Below, in pieces: positions 25,653 to 34,444 of a stretch of 64,000 bases of DNA (positions are counted from its first letter, which is position 1; every line of letters begins with the position of its first letter). The DNA lies in NCBI GenBank assembly GCA_963665085.2, contig CAXXXS010000003.1, forward strand, positions 34,688-98,687, written 5' to 3'. This DNA comes from G963665085 sp963665085. GTDB lineage: Bacteria; Bacteroidota; Bacteroidia; Bacteroidales; JAAAOM01. Under the pieces are notes generated by a model that was given only the letters and a program-made list of their open reading frames with translations, made no database searches and was not told the origin of the DNA. The position numbers and the translations under genes are program-made.

Positions 25653-28313
25653 ATGAGAAATGCACTTCTACTTTTTTTCCTAGTAATGTTTAGTTTATCA
25701 GGGTATGCTCAATATCCTCAAGGTTTAGTTGACATTACTGCAACCCTGGCTGACGGGGATGAAAATTTTGCTTTAACAACAGAAGACGACAGGAGCGGGA
25801 CATTTAAAAGTACGTTTGTACTTATTGGTGACACTATGTACTTTACAGCTACCAGTACAGATAGTGGAGATGAACTCTATTTGACTGACGGTACAGCCGA
25901 AGGCACCAAAATGGTTAAAGACATCAATCCGGGTAGTGCAGATGCCAGCCCCAGGTATTTAGTAGCATTAAACGGAAAACTTTATTTCCAGGCTGACGAT
26001 GGGACAAATGGTGTTGAATTATGGGAATCAGACGGTTCTGAAGACGGCACAAAAATGGTCGCAGATATTTATTCTGGTTCTGAATCTTCTGCACCTGACA
26101 TGCTAACGGTTCTTGACGAAAAAATACTTTTCCGTGCTACAACTGTTGCAAGTTCTGCTGATGCCCAAAAATGGATGCATATTTATGATCCAGTAACTGA
26201 AACGGCAAGCCTTGTTAGTGAAATACAAGCTAGAATTGATGGTGATGCTATTACGCCAAGAATACAAGTAGATAATAAGCATAAAGTTGCTTATTTTATT
26301 GGAGAACCTGTTGGAGAAAACCAGGAAGTTTATAAAACTGATGGTACCTCTGAAGGTACTGGCAAAATCTTCGATGTTACCCCTGATGATCTTGGAAGTA
26401 GTAATATTCAGTGGTTATTCGTGCATGAAGATTCTGTTTTAGTTTGGAGACAAAAAACACCACGAAAATATGCTGGCGCTGATAGTGTAAACTATCTGGA
26501 ACATTTAAATGAGCAAATTTGGATAACTGATGGAACAGCAGAAAATACCAGGATGCTTAAACATATGAATAAAGTTGTTGCTGATGATGGTAATGGAACA
26601 AACACCCAATTTGCGTTCCCTGTTTCTTTTAATGGCAAATTATATTTCAGGGCAGATAACGGCGTAAATGGGGTTGAACTTTGCGAGTCTGATTTAACAG
26701 AAGTAGGTACTTTCCAGGTACAGGATATTCTTGAAGGTGACGGTTCAAGCTGGCCAGAAGATTATGCTGTTTACAAAGGTTATCTTTGCTTTAATGCTAA
26801 TGCGGGCGATGGCAATGAAGGTGCTGAGTTGCGTTATCTAGATACAGAAGACAATACAGTTAAACTTATGGCCTATGCAATACCTGGTGATGCAGGCTCA
26901 TGGGTAAAAAGAACAACAGTATTGCAGTATGATGGTGTTGATTCATTAGTTTATTTTGTTGGTAATGGTCCCTCTACGGGTGGTGCTGAATTATTTGTTG
27001 CTTCAGAAATTGGAAGTCAGGCAGAGTTAGTTTATGAGCTTGATCCTTCTGGCTCTACACCACATAACCTTACATCCTGGAATAATGCATTGTATTTTAC
27101 ATCTAATAAGGTAAACAGGTTATTCCGTTATAGTTTTACTATTGCACCTAAACTTGTTGCTGAAGGAACAATATTCTATGATTATTCAAACATGCAGGAT
27201 ACAATAAAAATGGCTGTGTCTATATCTAATGGCGAAGATCTTGATAACAAAGTCGTAAAAATTGAACCTGCTGATAATAGCGAATTATTCAAAATTAGTA
27301 AAACATTAGATGGAACTTTTGGATTTGATCCTATCTATACATCAAATTCAGATATTGACTCATTCTATGTTATTCCTAACTACGATGTAATTAATCCTGA
27401 CAGCTTTAAATTATCTGCTAATCTAAGAGCTGTAAATCTTAATACCGATACTTTATCAATCGGCGGAAGAGTAGTTCTTGAACCTGTATTCAGGCACGAA
27501 TTAATTTATCATATTGATATTGGAAATGACACCAGTATTATTGATAATAGTGTTGATGTTACTGGTTCTTTCAACTCTGTATTCGATCAAAGTTATGGTC
27601 TTGACACAGCAACCAATAAAACTTGGGGATACAAAAATGCAGGTTGGGGATGGTTAGGAACCGGTAATAAATGGAATACTATGCGTGAAATGAATTACCA
27701 GGAAGATCCTTCCGGATTAAATTATGTTCTTGAGATTGAGCCTGGTGATTATGTGGTTCAGATTGGCTGGTATGAAAACTGGGGAACTCGTTCTCAGGAA
27801 ATTACAGCAAACGGTGAAGTAATGGTTGCCGAAGTTGCTTCATTACCTAGCGATTATCTAATTATTGAGTTTGATGTTACAATTCCGGATGGTACAGACT
27901 CATTATCACTGAACTTCAGATCAACAAATTCAAATAATGCTTACTTCTCTTGGTTTAAAGTAGGAGTAAAATGCGAAGGAGATGATTGTGAAACCCAATG
28001 TTTTGATCCAATGTGCGAACTAAGGACTGAGCTGAACGAAGGATCAGGAAGTGCAGTTGAAGAAGTTACTGTTAATCTTTCTAAATTAAATGTATATCCT
28101 AATCCAACAATGGATGTACTTAATATTGAAACGAATCCTTCAACCTACAGCAACATTACCGTCTATGACATTACCGGAAAGGTTGTTGTTAATCAATCCA
28201 TTAGAGAATCTATTACCAAGTTAAATGTTAATCATTTAAAAGCCGGTATCTATTTCATTAAAGCTAATGGAACGAAAGGTTCTGCTATAGAAAAATTTGT
28301 TATTTCTAAATAA
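25653..28313 (+). CDS. ELWxxDGT-repeat surface protein with T9SS sorting domain
   Basis: 886 aa, secreted: signal peptide (1-19, ending SGYAQ), then ELWxxDGT-type repeats to about residue 480 (ELYLTDGTAEGTKMV, ELWESDGSEDGTKMV, EVYKTDGTSEGT, QIWITDGTAENTRML). A beta-rich middle follows, then a galactose-binding/malectin-like domain (~610-770; IDIGNDTSI...GDYVVQIGWYENW). The C-terminus is a type IX sorting domain (VYPNPTMDVLNIE, VYDITGKVV, KAGIYFIKANGTKGSAIEKFVI). It lies between the HTCS and susC on the operon strand. A glycan-binding or adhesive role is plausible; no catalytic residues recognised. Confidence 0.85.
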   Translation: MRNALLLFFLVMFSLSGYAQYPQGLVDITATLADGDENFALTTEDDRSGTFKSTFVLIGDTMYFTATSTDSGDELYLTDGTAEGTKMVKDINPGSADASPRYLVALNGKLYFQADDGTNGVELWESDGSEDGTKMVADIYSGSESSAPDMLTVLDEKILFRATTVASSADAQKWMHIYDPVTETASLVSEIQARIDGDAITPRIQVDNKHKVAYFIGEPVGENQEVYKTDGTSEGTGKIFDVTPDDLGSSNIQWLFVHEDSVLVWRQKTPRKYAGADSVNYLEHLNEQIWITDGTAENTRMLKHMNKVVADDGNGTNTQFAFPVSFNGKLYFRADNGVNGVELCESDLTEVGTFQVQDILEGDGSSWPEDYAVYKGYLCFNANAGDGNEGAELRYLDTEDNTVKLMAYAIPGDAGSWVKRTTVLQYDGVDSLVYFVGNGPSTGGAELFVASEIGSQAELVYELDPSGSTPHNLTSWNNALYFTSNKVNRLFRYSFTIAPKLVAEGTIFYDYSNMQDTIKMAVSISNGEDLDNKVVKIEPADNSELFKISKTLDGTFGFDPIYTSNSDIDSFYVIPNYDVINPDSFKLSANLRAVNLNTDTLSIGGRVVLEPVFRHELIYHIDIGNDTSIIDNSVDVTGSFNSVFDQSYGLDTATNKTWGYKNAGWGWLGTGNKWNTMREMNYQEDPSGLNYVLEIEPGDYVVQIGWYENWGTRSQEITANGEVMVAEVASLPSDYLIIEFDVTIPDGTDSLSLNFRSTNSNNAYFSWFKVGVKCEGDDCETQCFDPMCELRTELNEGSGSAVEEVTVNLSKLNVYPNPTMDVLNIETNPSTYSNITVYDITGKVVVNQSIRESITKLNVNHLKAGIYFIKANGTKGSAIEKFVISK

Positions 28314-28333
28314 TAACAATAATTATTAACAAG

Positions 28334-28369
28334 ATATCTCAATGGAGTAATATTGCTCCATTGAGATAT
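28334..28369. terminator. Perfect 14-bp hairpin between the ELWxxDGT gene and susC
   Basis: ATATCTCAATGGAG (28334-28347) and CTCCATTGAGATAT (28356-28369) are exact inverted repeats with an eight-base loop. There is no long T-run after it, so it could be a partial terminator, an RNA-stabilising hairpin or a processing site separating expression of the two genes. TAACTTTC at 28378-28385, near-matching the TAnnTTTG -7 box, lies just downstream and could start susC transcription. Confidence 0.6.
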
Positions 28370-28410
28370 TCTCATACTAACTTTCAATATTTTACTCAAA
28401 CAGAAATTAA

Positions 28411-31400
28411 ATGAAGAGCATTGTATATGTTTTTATAACTACAATCTTATTTATTCATATCAATTGTATGGCGTCTGGTTTTAACGAAGGCATAAAACCT
28501 TCTAACAGACAAGACTTTGTTGTAGAGGGTACGGTTATCTCTGCTTTTGATAATTTAGGGCTACCTGGTGCAAATATTCTTGAAGAAGGCACTTTAAACG
28601 GAACCGTTACTGATATGGATGGAAAGTATTCTATCAAAGTTTCAAGTCCTGAGGCTGTACTAACATACTCTTTTATTGGTTTTAGTACACAGGCAGTTAC
28701 CGTTAATGGCAGAAATACGATTGATATTGTATTAGAAGAAGAGATTGAAACATTAGAAGAAGTTGTAGTTGTAGGTTATGGCGTGCAAAAGAAAATAGAT
28801 GTAACGGGAGCCATATCATCCATTAATACAGAGGATATAGCAACAATCCCTGTAACCAATGTAGCAACTGCAATGCAAGGAAAAGCTGCTGGTATTCAGG
28901 TTGTACAAAATTCAGGATCACCGGGAGCTGGTGTTTCTATAAAAATCAGGGGTATAGGTACAATTAATAATTCCGATCCGCTTTATGTAGTAGACGGTTT
29001 TATTACAGAGGATATTGATTTTTTAAATCCTGATGATATTCAGGATATGCAAATATTAAAAGATGCTTCATCAGTTGCTATTTATGGGGCAAGAGCTGCA
29101 AATGGCGTAGTTATAATAACAACAAAAAAAGGACAGGAAGGAAAACTAAAAATAAATTTCAATACATATTGGGGTATGTCTGAATTCTGGAATCAACCCA
29201 AAATAATGGACAAATTTCAATATAAAGACCTTTATGAATCAGCTCATGGTGGGGCGCAACTACTTGTATCATCAAGAGATTCTCTACTATTTAATGATTA
29301 TGCTGCAGAAAACTGGATGGATCATATTAGCAGACAAGGTGTAGTATCAAAATACAGCCTACAACTTTCCGGGGGAAATGAAAAAAATAAATACATTTTC
29401 AGTAGTGTTTACAGCAATGAAAAAGGTATTATTAAAAAATCCGACCAGACAAAGGCTTCTTTCAGGGCTGGAATCGAGACAAAACTTACTGACAGGATTA
29501 CTTTTAATGTAAATACTATCTATACAAATAGCAAACGAAACAAAGTAACTGAAGGAGAAGACAATATATTTCAATATGCACTGAGTGCAGAGCCCAATAT
29601 AACATTACAACCTGACGCAGCTTTTAACTGGGATGGAAATGAACTCCTATCTGTTGAAGATGCATTATCCTGGAATCCGTATACACGATTATGGTATGCT
29701 GACTTAGACGAGACTATCAATCAATTTTTAACGAACATAGAACTACGAATTAATTTAACAAAATCTTTAACATTCCAATCAAGAGGTGGGTTAGAGAAAA
29801 TGTTTCAAACGGATACAGATTTTAAGAAACGAACAGATGTTGCTGTTTACGAATACTTTGATGATATTGAATTTGATGATAACACATATAAAGAAGAAAA
29901 TATAAACCGTTCTAAATGGCAATTTGAAAATATTCTATCCTTTAATAAATCTATAAATGATCATACCATCGGCATTGTATCAGCATTGGCTTTGGAAGGA
30001 TATGACTACAAAAACGTAATTGCCCGAAAAGCTCTGGCTCCAGGTTATTCAGAAGAATTCCAATCACTTGAGGCCACCTATTTAAGTCCAACTACAAGCG
30101 GAGGACAAACAAGCTGGACTTCGGTTGGTATTCCTTTTCGATTTGATTACAATTATAAGCACAAATATTTTCTTCAATTTAATTTCCGTGCCGATGCTTC
30201 TTCAATCTTTAGCGAAGGAAACAGATGGGGCTACTTCCCTTCTGTTTCAACAGGCTGGACATTAACAGAAGAAAACTTTTTACAACGTTACGACTGGCTA
30301 ACACACTTAAAACTAAGGGCAAACTGGGGAATGTCTGGCAACAACCGTATAGATGAATACGCTAGTAAAACATTAATAAGTTACTATGACACGTATTATG
30401 TTTATGGTAGAAATACACTTTATAGTCCCACATGGAGCGCTCAGGGAATGGGTAATCCTGATATATTATGGGAAAAAACATCAGCTACAAACTTTGGTGT
30501 TGACTTTGGTTTTTTCAGGTATAGCATTTCTGCATCCATCGACTTCTTTATGAGAGAGACATCTGATATGCTACTCAAACTCCCTATGGTTTTATCAAGT
30601 GGTATGTCTGATTATGAACCCTGGCAAAATGCAGGTGCTGTTGCCAATAATGGTATTGAACTTACGTTGGGATGGAAAAAGAGAATCGGTAAATTCTTTG
30701 TTGACATTAACGGAAATATCTCAAAAATTAACAACATTGTTACGAAACTTGGAGAAGAAGGAAACCCTGTTTGGGGTGGATACATGGATAATGCTGATTT
30801 AAGCTCGTTTACTACATATACTGCCGTTAATCATCCAATAGGTATGTTTTACGGATGGAAAATAGATAGAACAAAATATGCAAATGGCATCTGGCATGAG
30901 CAGGATAGGGAAACCCTTACCCTTGATGCTGTTCCAAGTGATTATACCGTTCCCGGTGATTACATATTTATGGATCTTAATGGAGATAATAAAATTGATG
31001 AGAACGATAAAACATTCATCGGTAATCCTCATCCTGATTTTAGTTATGGCTTAAATACCACGTTCCAATACGGAAATATTGAACTAACAATGTTCTTCCA
31101 GGGAGTTTATGGAAATGATATTTTCAATGTCCAACGCTATTATTTCTATGGTTATCATGGAGATAACAATGCAATCCAGGGACTAATTGAGAATTCATAT
31201 ACCACTGAAAACCAAGACGCTCCTTATACAAGGTTAACAAATGCTATTGATTATAATCAAAACTACAGAGTTTCTGATTTTTATATTGAAGATGGTTCTT
31301 ATTTAAGACTAAAGAACCTACAGATAGGTTATACATTTCCTAAGGAAATGATGCAAAAATATAAAATTGGGAACATGAAAATTTATGTGGGTGGATATAA

Positions 31401-31533
31401 CCTTATAACAATTACAGATTACACAGGTTTTGATCCTGAGATAGGTGTAGAAAGCAACACCTTTATGGGAATTGACCGTGGTAGCTATCCACAGGCAAGA
31501 ACATACATGGCAGGTATAATAATGGATTTTTAA
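28411..31533 (+). CDS. SusC/RagA-family TonB-linked outer membrane transporter
   Basis: Outer-membrane beta-barrel that imports glycan fragments with its SusD lid. 1040 aa: signal peptide (1-22), a carboxypeptidase-regulatory-like domain (~37-112; GTVISAFDNLGLPGANILEEG), the family signature EEVVVVGYGVQKK (~117-129), a plug domain (~135-230; GIQVVQNSGSPGAGVSIKIRG, LYVVDGF, DIQDMQILKDASSVAIYG, NGVVIITTKKG), then the 22-strand barrel to the C-terminal aromatic (MAGIIMDF). Intact and normal length. The SusD gene starts 11 bases downstream. Expression is presumably controlled by the HTCS. Confidence 0.97.
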   Translation: MKSIVYVFITTILFIHINCMASGFNEGIKPSNRQDFVVEGTVISAFDNLGLPGANILEEGTLNGTVTDMDGKYSIKVSSPEAVLTYSFIGFSTQAVTVNGRNTIDIVLEEEIETLEEVVVVGYGVQKKIDVTGAISSINTEDIATIPVTNVATAMQGKAAGIQVVQNSGSPGAGVSIKIRGIGTINNSDPLYVVDGFITEDIDFLNPDDIQDMQILKDASSVAIYGARAANGVVIITTKKGQEGKLKINFNTYWGMSEFWNQPKIMDKFQYKDLYESAHGGAQLLVSSRDSLLFNDYAAENWMDHISRQGVVSKYSLQLSGGNEKNKYIFSSVYSNEKGIIKKSDQTKASFRAGIETKLTDRITFNVNTIYTNSKRNKVTEGEDNIFQYALSAEPNITLQPDAAFNWDGNELLSVEDALSWNPYTRLWYADLDETINQFLTNIELRINLTKSLTFQSRGGLEKMFQTDTDFKKRTDVAVYEYFDDIEFDDNTYKEENINRSKWQFENILSFNKSINDHTIGIVSALALEGYDYKNVIARKALAPGYSEEFQSLEATYLSPTTSGGQTSWTSVGIPFRFDYNYKHKYFLQFNFRADASSIFSEGNRWGYFPSVSTGWTLTEENFLQRYDWLTHLKLRANWGMSGNNRIDEYASKTLISYYDTYYVYGRNTLYSPTWSAQGMGNPDILWEKTSATNFGVDFGFFRYSISASIDFFMRETSDMLLKLPMVLSSGMSDYEPWQNAGAVANNGIELTLGWKKRIGKFFVDINGNISKINNIVTKLGEEGNPVWGGYMDNADLSSFTTYTAVNHPIGMFYGWKIDRTKYANGIWHEQDRETLTLDAVPSDYTVPGDYIFMDLNGDNKIDENDKTFIGNPHPDFSYGLNTTFQYGNIELTMFFQGVYGNDIFNVQRYYFYGYHGDNNAIQGLIENSYTTENQDAPYTRLTNAIDYNQNYRVSDFYIEDGSYLRLKNLQIGYTFPKEMMQKYKIGNMKIYVGGYNLITITDYTGFDPEIGVESNTFMGIDRGSYPQARTYMAGIIMDF

Positions 31534-31544
31534 AGATTTTTGGC

Positions 31545-33308
31545 ATGAAAAAAAATATAGTATACATAATAATAGCACTTTTTATTTTGTCTTCATGTGA
31601 AGATTTCCTGGATGTAGAACTAAAAGGTAAATCAACAGAAGAGAACTTCTATTCAACAATTAATGAATTGCAATTATCGCTTAATGCTGCTTATGCCGTA
31701 CTTAGAAGTGAAGATTTTCAAAATACCTTAGCATTGATTGGTGATGTATTAAGCGATGACTTTATTTACCAGGCCAGTAGTTATAACGATTTTGGCGATG
31801 AAGGTTTAAAACTTCAAAACTTTAATATTTCAGCCGATAACAAATGGGTTAAAACCTGGTATACCGTAAACTATAGAGGAATATACAAGGCAAACCAGTT
31901 GCTTAGTCATATAAATGATGATATACAGCTACGTTATACCGAAGGAATTGATGATACAGACCTCAAACGCTGGCAACACATCTATGGACAAGCGTTATTT
32001 TTAAGGGCATATTATTACTTTAATCTCGTACAAACTTTTGGTGGAGTTTCTATCATTCCTGAAGTTCAGGATATTGATAATCCAGCAATCGCACGTTCTT
32101 CTCTTAACGATACGTATTTCTATATTGAAAAAGATTTAAGGACAGCCTGTATTCTACTAAACGAATATATTCCCAGTGAAGATTATGGTGAAATTAGTCA
32201 GTATGCCGGATTAAGTATGTTAATAAAAGTACTGGTAACCCAGGCAACTCCTGGTGTTGAATCTGATTATTGGGAAGAAGCAAAAAAGATTGGAAGTACC
32301 ATTCTGGCAAATCATGGAGACGCTAATTCTGAGTTAACGTATAACGACATTCTGAAATTAGAAACCTACTATCCAGATAAGACTTGGGACGAATGGAAAA
32401 CTATGTTTAAGCTTGATAGCAGAATCGATGAACTCGAACTCAGTGAAATGGCTGCTGAAAATGGTAGCGGCATCTATCAGAATTATAGTACCATGAGTTC
32501 CAAACATGGATTAGCAGAATGGGATAAAATGCTTCGTGTTGATTATCAAAACCTGACAGACAACAAAGAACCTATTTTCTTTGTGTTGAGCATGGATGCT
32601 GTTGGTGTTGATCCATCTGAAATAAGTTTACTTAATAAAATAGATTCACTTTACAATACAGTCTTTTGTCCTTCCAAATCTCTAATGGATCTAATGGCAA
32701 ATTATGAGGGTATCGATCCCCGAAATCTGTATGGCTGTTATTCACACAATATGCAACCTATTGGTTACAACCCTCCTGAATATAATGAATACTGGGGAGG
32801 AGTTTTCACAGAAAATTTCCAGAGGTTCGTTAAATTCTTTCTAATTGCTGACACAGAAGCTCCATACGGTGGTAATGGACTTTCTCCCAGAAACATAACA
32901 TTACTCAGATATTCTGATGTTTTACTTTTATATGCAGAAGCATTGAACGAAACAGGGGACAGGACTACCCCTATTGAGATTATCAATGATATCAGGGCTA
33001 ATCTTAAAACTTCAATTACCAAAATTGATAATATCTTCAAATATACGCTTAGCTATGGCCCTTACGAGTATGTTCGTGACAGGATAAGGATTGAAAGGCG
33101 CAAAGAACTGGCAGGAGAAAGAATACGCTATTTTGATCTCCTTCGATACGGGAATGCTGCCGATATTTTAACGGAAGCTTATAAAAACGAAGTTGCTCAA
33201 TCTAAGCAATACCTCTCTTTTGTAAAAGGTGTTCATGAACTATTGCCTATACCTCAATTAGAAATTGAATTGTCACATGGAATCATTAACCAAAATCCAG
33301 GATATTAA
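31545..33308 (+). CDS. SusD/RagB-family outer membrane lipoprotein
   Basis: Surface glycan-binding lid over the SusC channel. 587 aa with a lipobox FILSSC (Cys18) followed by EDFLDVE, the typical start of the family. The TPR-like N-terminal part (SLNAAYAVLRSEDFQ, RGIYKANQLLSHI, QALFLRAYYYFNLVQTFGGVS) and the C-terminal part (LLRYSDVLLLYAEALNETGD, RIERRKELAGERIRYFDLLRYG, LLPIPQLEIE...NPGY) are all present. It follows susC by 11 bases and precedes the next lipoprotein by 13 bases, clearly one transcript. Confidence 0.97.
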   Translation: MKKNIVYIIIALFILSSCEDFLDVELKGKSTEENFYSTINELQLSLNAAYAVLRSEDFQNTLALIGDVLSDDFIYQASSYNDFGDEGLKLQNFNISADNKWVKTWYTVNYRGIYKANQLLSHINDDIQLRYTEGIDDTDLKRWQHIYGQALFLRAYYYFNLVQTFGGVSIIPEVQDIDNPAIARSSLNDTYFYIEKDLRTACILLNEYIPSEDYGEISQYAGLSMLIKVLVTQATPGVESDYWEEAKKIGSTILANHGDANSELTYNDILKLETYYPDKTWDEWKTMFKLDSRIDELELSEMAAENGSGIYQNYSTMSSKHGLAEWDKMLRVDYQNLTDNKEPIFFVLSMDAVGVDPSEISLLNKIDSLYNTVFCPSKSLMDLMANYEGIDPRNLYGCYSHNMQPIGYNPPEYNEYWGGVFTENFQRFVKFFLIADTEAPYGGNGLSPRNITLLRYSDVLLLYAEALNETGDRTTPIEIINDIRANLKTSITKIDNIFKYTLSYGPYEYVRDRIRIERRKELAGERIRYFDLLRYGNAADILTEAYKNEVAQSKQYLSFVKGVHELLPIPQLEIELSHGIINQNPGY

Positions 33309-33321
33309 AAGCAGAAAGGAT

Positions 33322-34413
33322 ATGAAAAACATAACAAAATATATACGAGTAGGATTCAGCCTCATATTATTTCTTGGAGGTTGTATGGAAGAATACGAAA
33401 TCTTTATAGACCCAAAGGCTGATTTTGTCCTGGAAAAAACAACATTTGATGTGATGGAGGCTGTATATGTTCAGAACACAGGAACAGGAGAAACATTTAC
33501 TTTTTGGCCCGGAGACGAAGGTCAAAACTATTCTTTAGTAAGCAGCTCAAGAAATGAAGGATTGCCTCCCAACAGGGGAAATGATTTTGAATATTCTTAT
33601 TTACGCTCAGGAACGTATACAATGACAATTATTGCATCGAGCTATAATGAAGAAACAGGAAAATATGTCCAAAATATAAATTCTGTTGAGATCACTATTA
33701 ATCCGGGTAATAATGGCAATAATTTCACAACATTTGCAATCGACAATGCCCTTGCTGGTTATAGCCCGGAAGGAACCATCGAAGACACAAAAATTACAAT
33801 ACCAATTGGTTTTATTAACAGAGCATCAGGTATTTCTGACACGGATTATGCCGCTTTAATAAACAAGCGCCCTCCTCTATTTAGTGTTAATAGTTCGAGT
33901 GCTAAAGTTTACAGTGAGGAAGGAACCTTATTAATTGGCCGCGGGGATGACGATTATGACTTAAACATAATCAATGCAACTACTTTAGAACCAATTATCA
34001 GAAAATTTACAGTTATTCAGGATAATGTTGAAAAAGAATACAGTGTTGGTGCTTTGTTCTATCCGGAAATTTCGAATTTAAAAGTAATGGGGTTCACTGC
34101 TATACAGTATTCTGAGGATGGTTTGTCTTCTGCAGATGAAGACGAAATAAAAGAACTTCAACTGGCATATCCGGACAGAACATTCTTTGGCGTATTCTTA
34201 ATTGGGGCGAATGAGAACTCCCTTAAAACTGCTACACTCGATTTTGATTTAGATGATGGCGTTACACTTCAATTAAAAGAAACCGGAGAAGAAATTATTA
34301 AAAATAGTACACAAGTTGATTTCTCTACGCCTCCCGTTGAATTTGAGATTGTTAAAACAGTTCAAGGTTTCACGGTAAAATCAGAATTTTCTGTTTATAC
34401 AACAGTATTCTAA
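33322..34413 (+). CDS. PUL surface lipoprotein (putative glycan-binding protein)
   Basis: 363 aa from the ATG at 33322. The upstream in-frame start at 33265 overlaps susD and leads with no signal sequence, whereas ATG 33322 gives MKNITKYIRVGFSLILFLGGC, a clean lipobox (Cys21). An Ig/PKD-like fold follows (TFWPGDEGQNYSL, SGTYTMTIIASSYNEETGKYV), then a second beta-rich region with IPIGFINRASGISD and a C-terminal strand-rich segment. In PULs the gene in this position usually encodes a SusE/F-like or SGBP-B protein that holds the polysaccharide at the cell surface. No catalytic motif seen. Confidence 0.75.
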   Translation: MKNITKYIRVGFSLILFLGGCMEEYEIFIDPKADFVLEKTTFDVMEAVYVQNTGTGETFTFWPGDEGQNYSLVSSSRNEGLPPNRGNDFEYSYLRSGTYTMTIIASSYNEETGKYVQNINSVEITINPGNNGNNFTTFAIDNALAGYSPEGTIEDTKITIPIGFINRASGISDTDYAALINKRPPLFSVNSSSAKVYSEEGTLLIGRGDDDYDLNIINATTLEPIIRKFTVIQDNVEKEYSVGALFYPEISNLKVMGFTAIQYSEDGLSSADEDEIKELQLAYPDRTFFGVFLIGANENSLKTATLDFDLDDGVTLQLKETGEEIIKNSTQVDFSTPPVEFEIVKTVQGFTVKSEFSVYTTVF

Positions 34414-34444
34414 TTTGAAATATTAACGAATAAACGAACTAATA

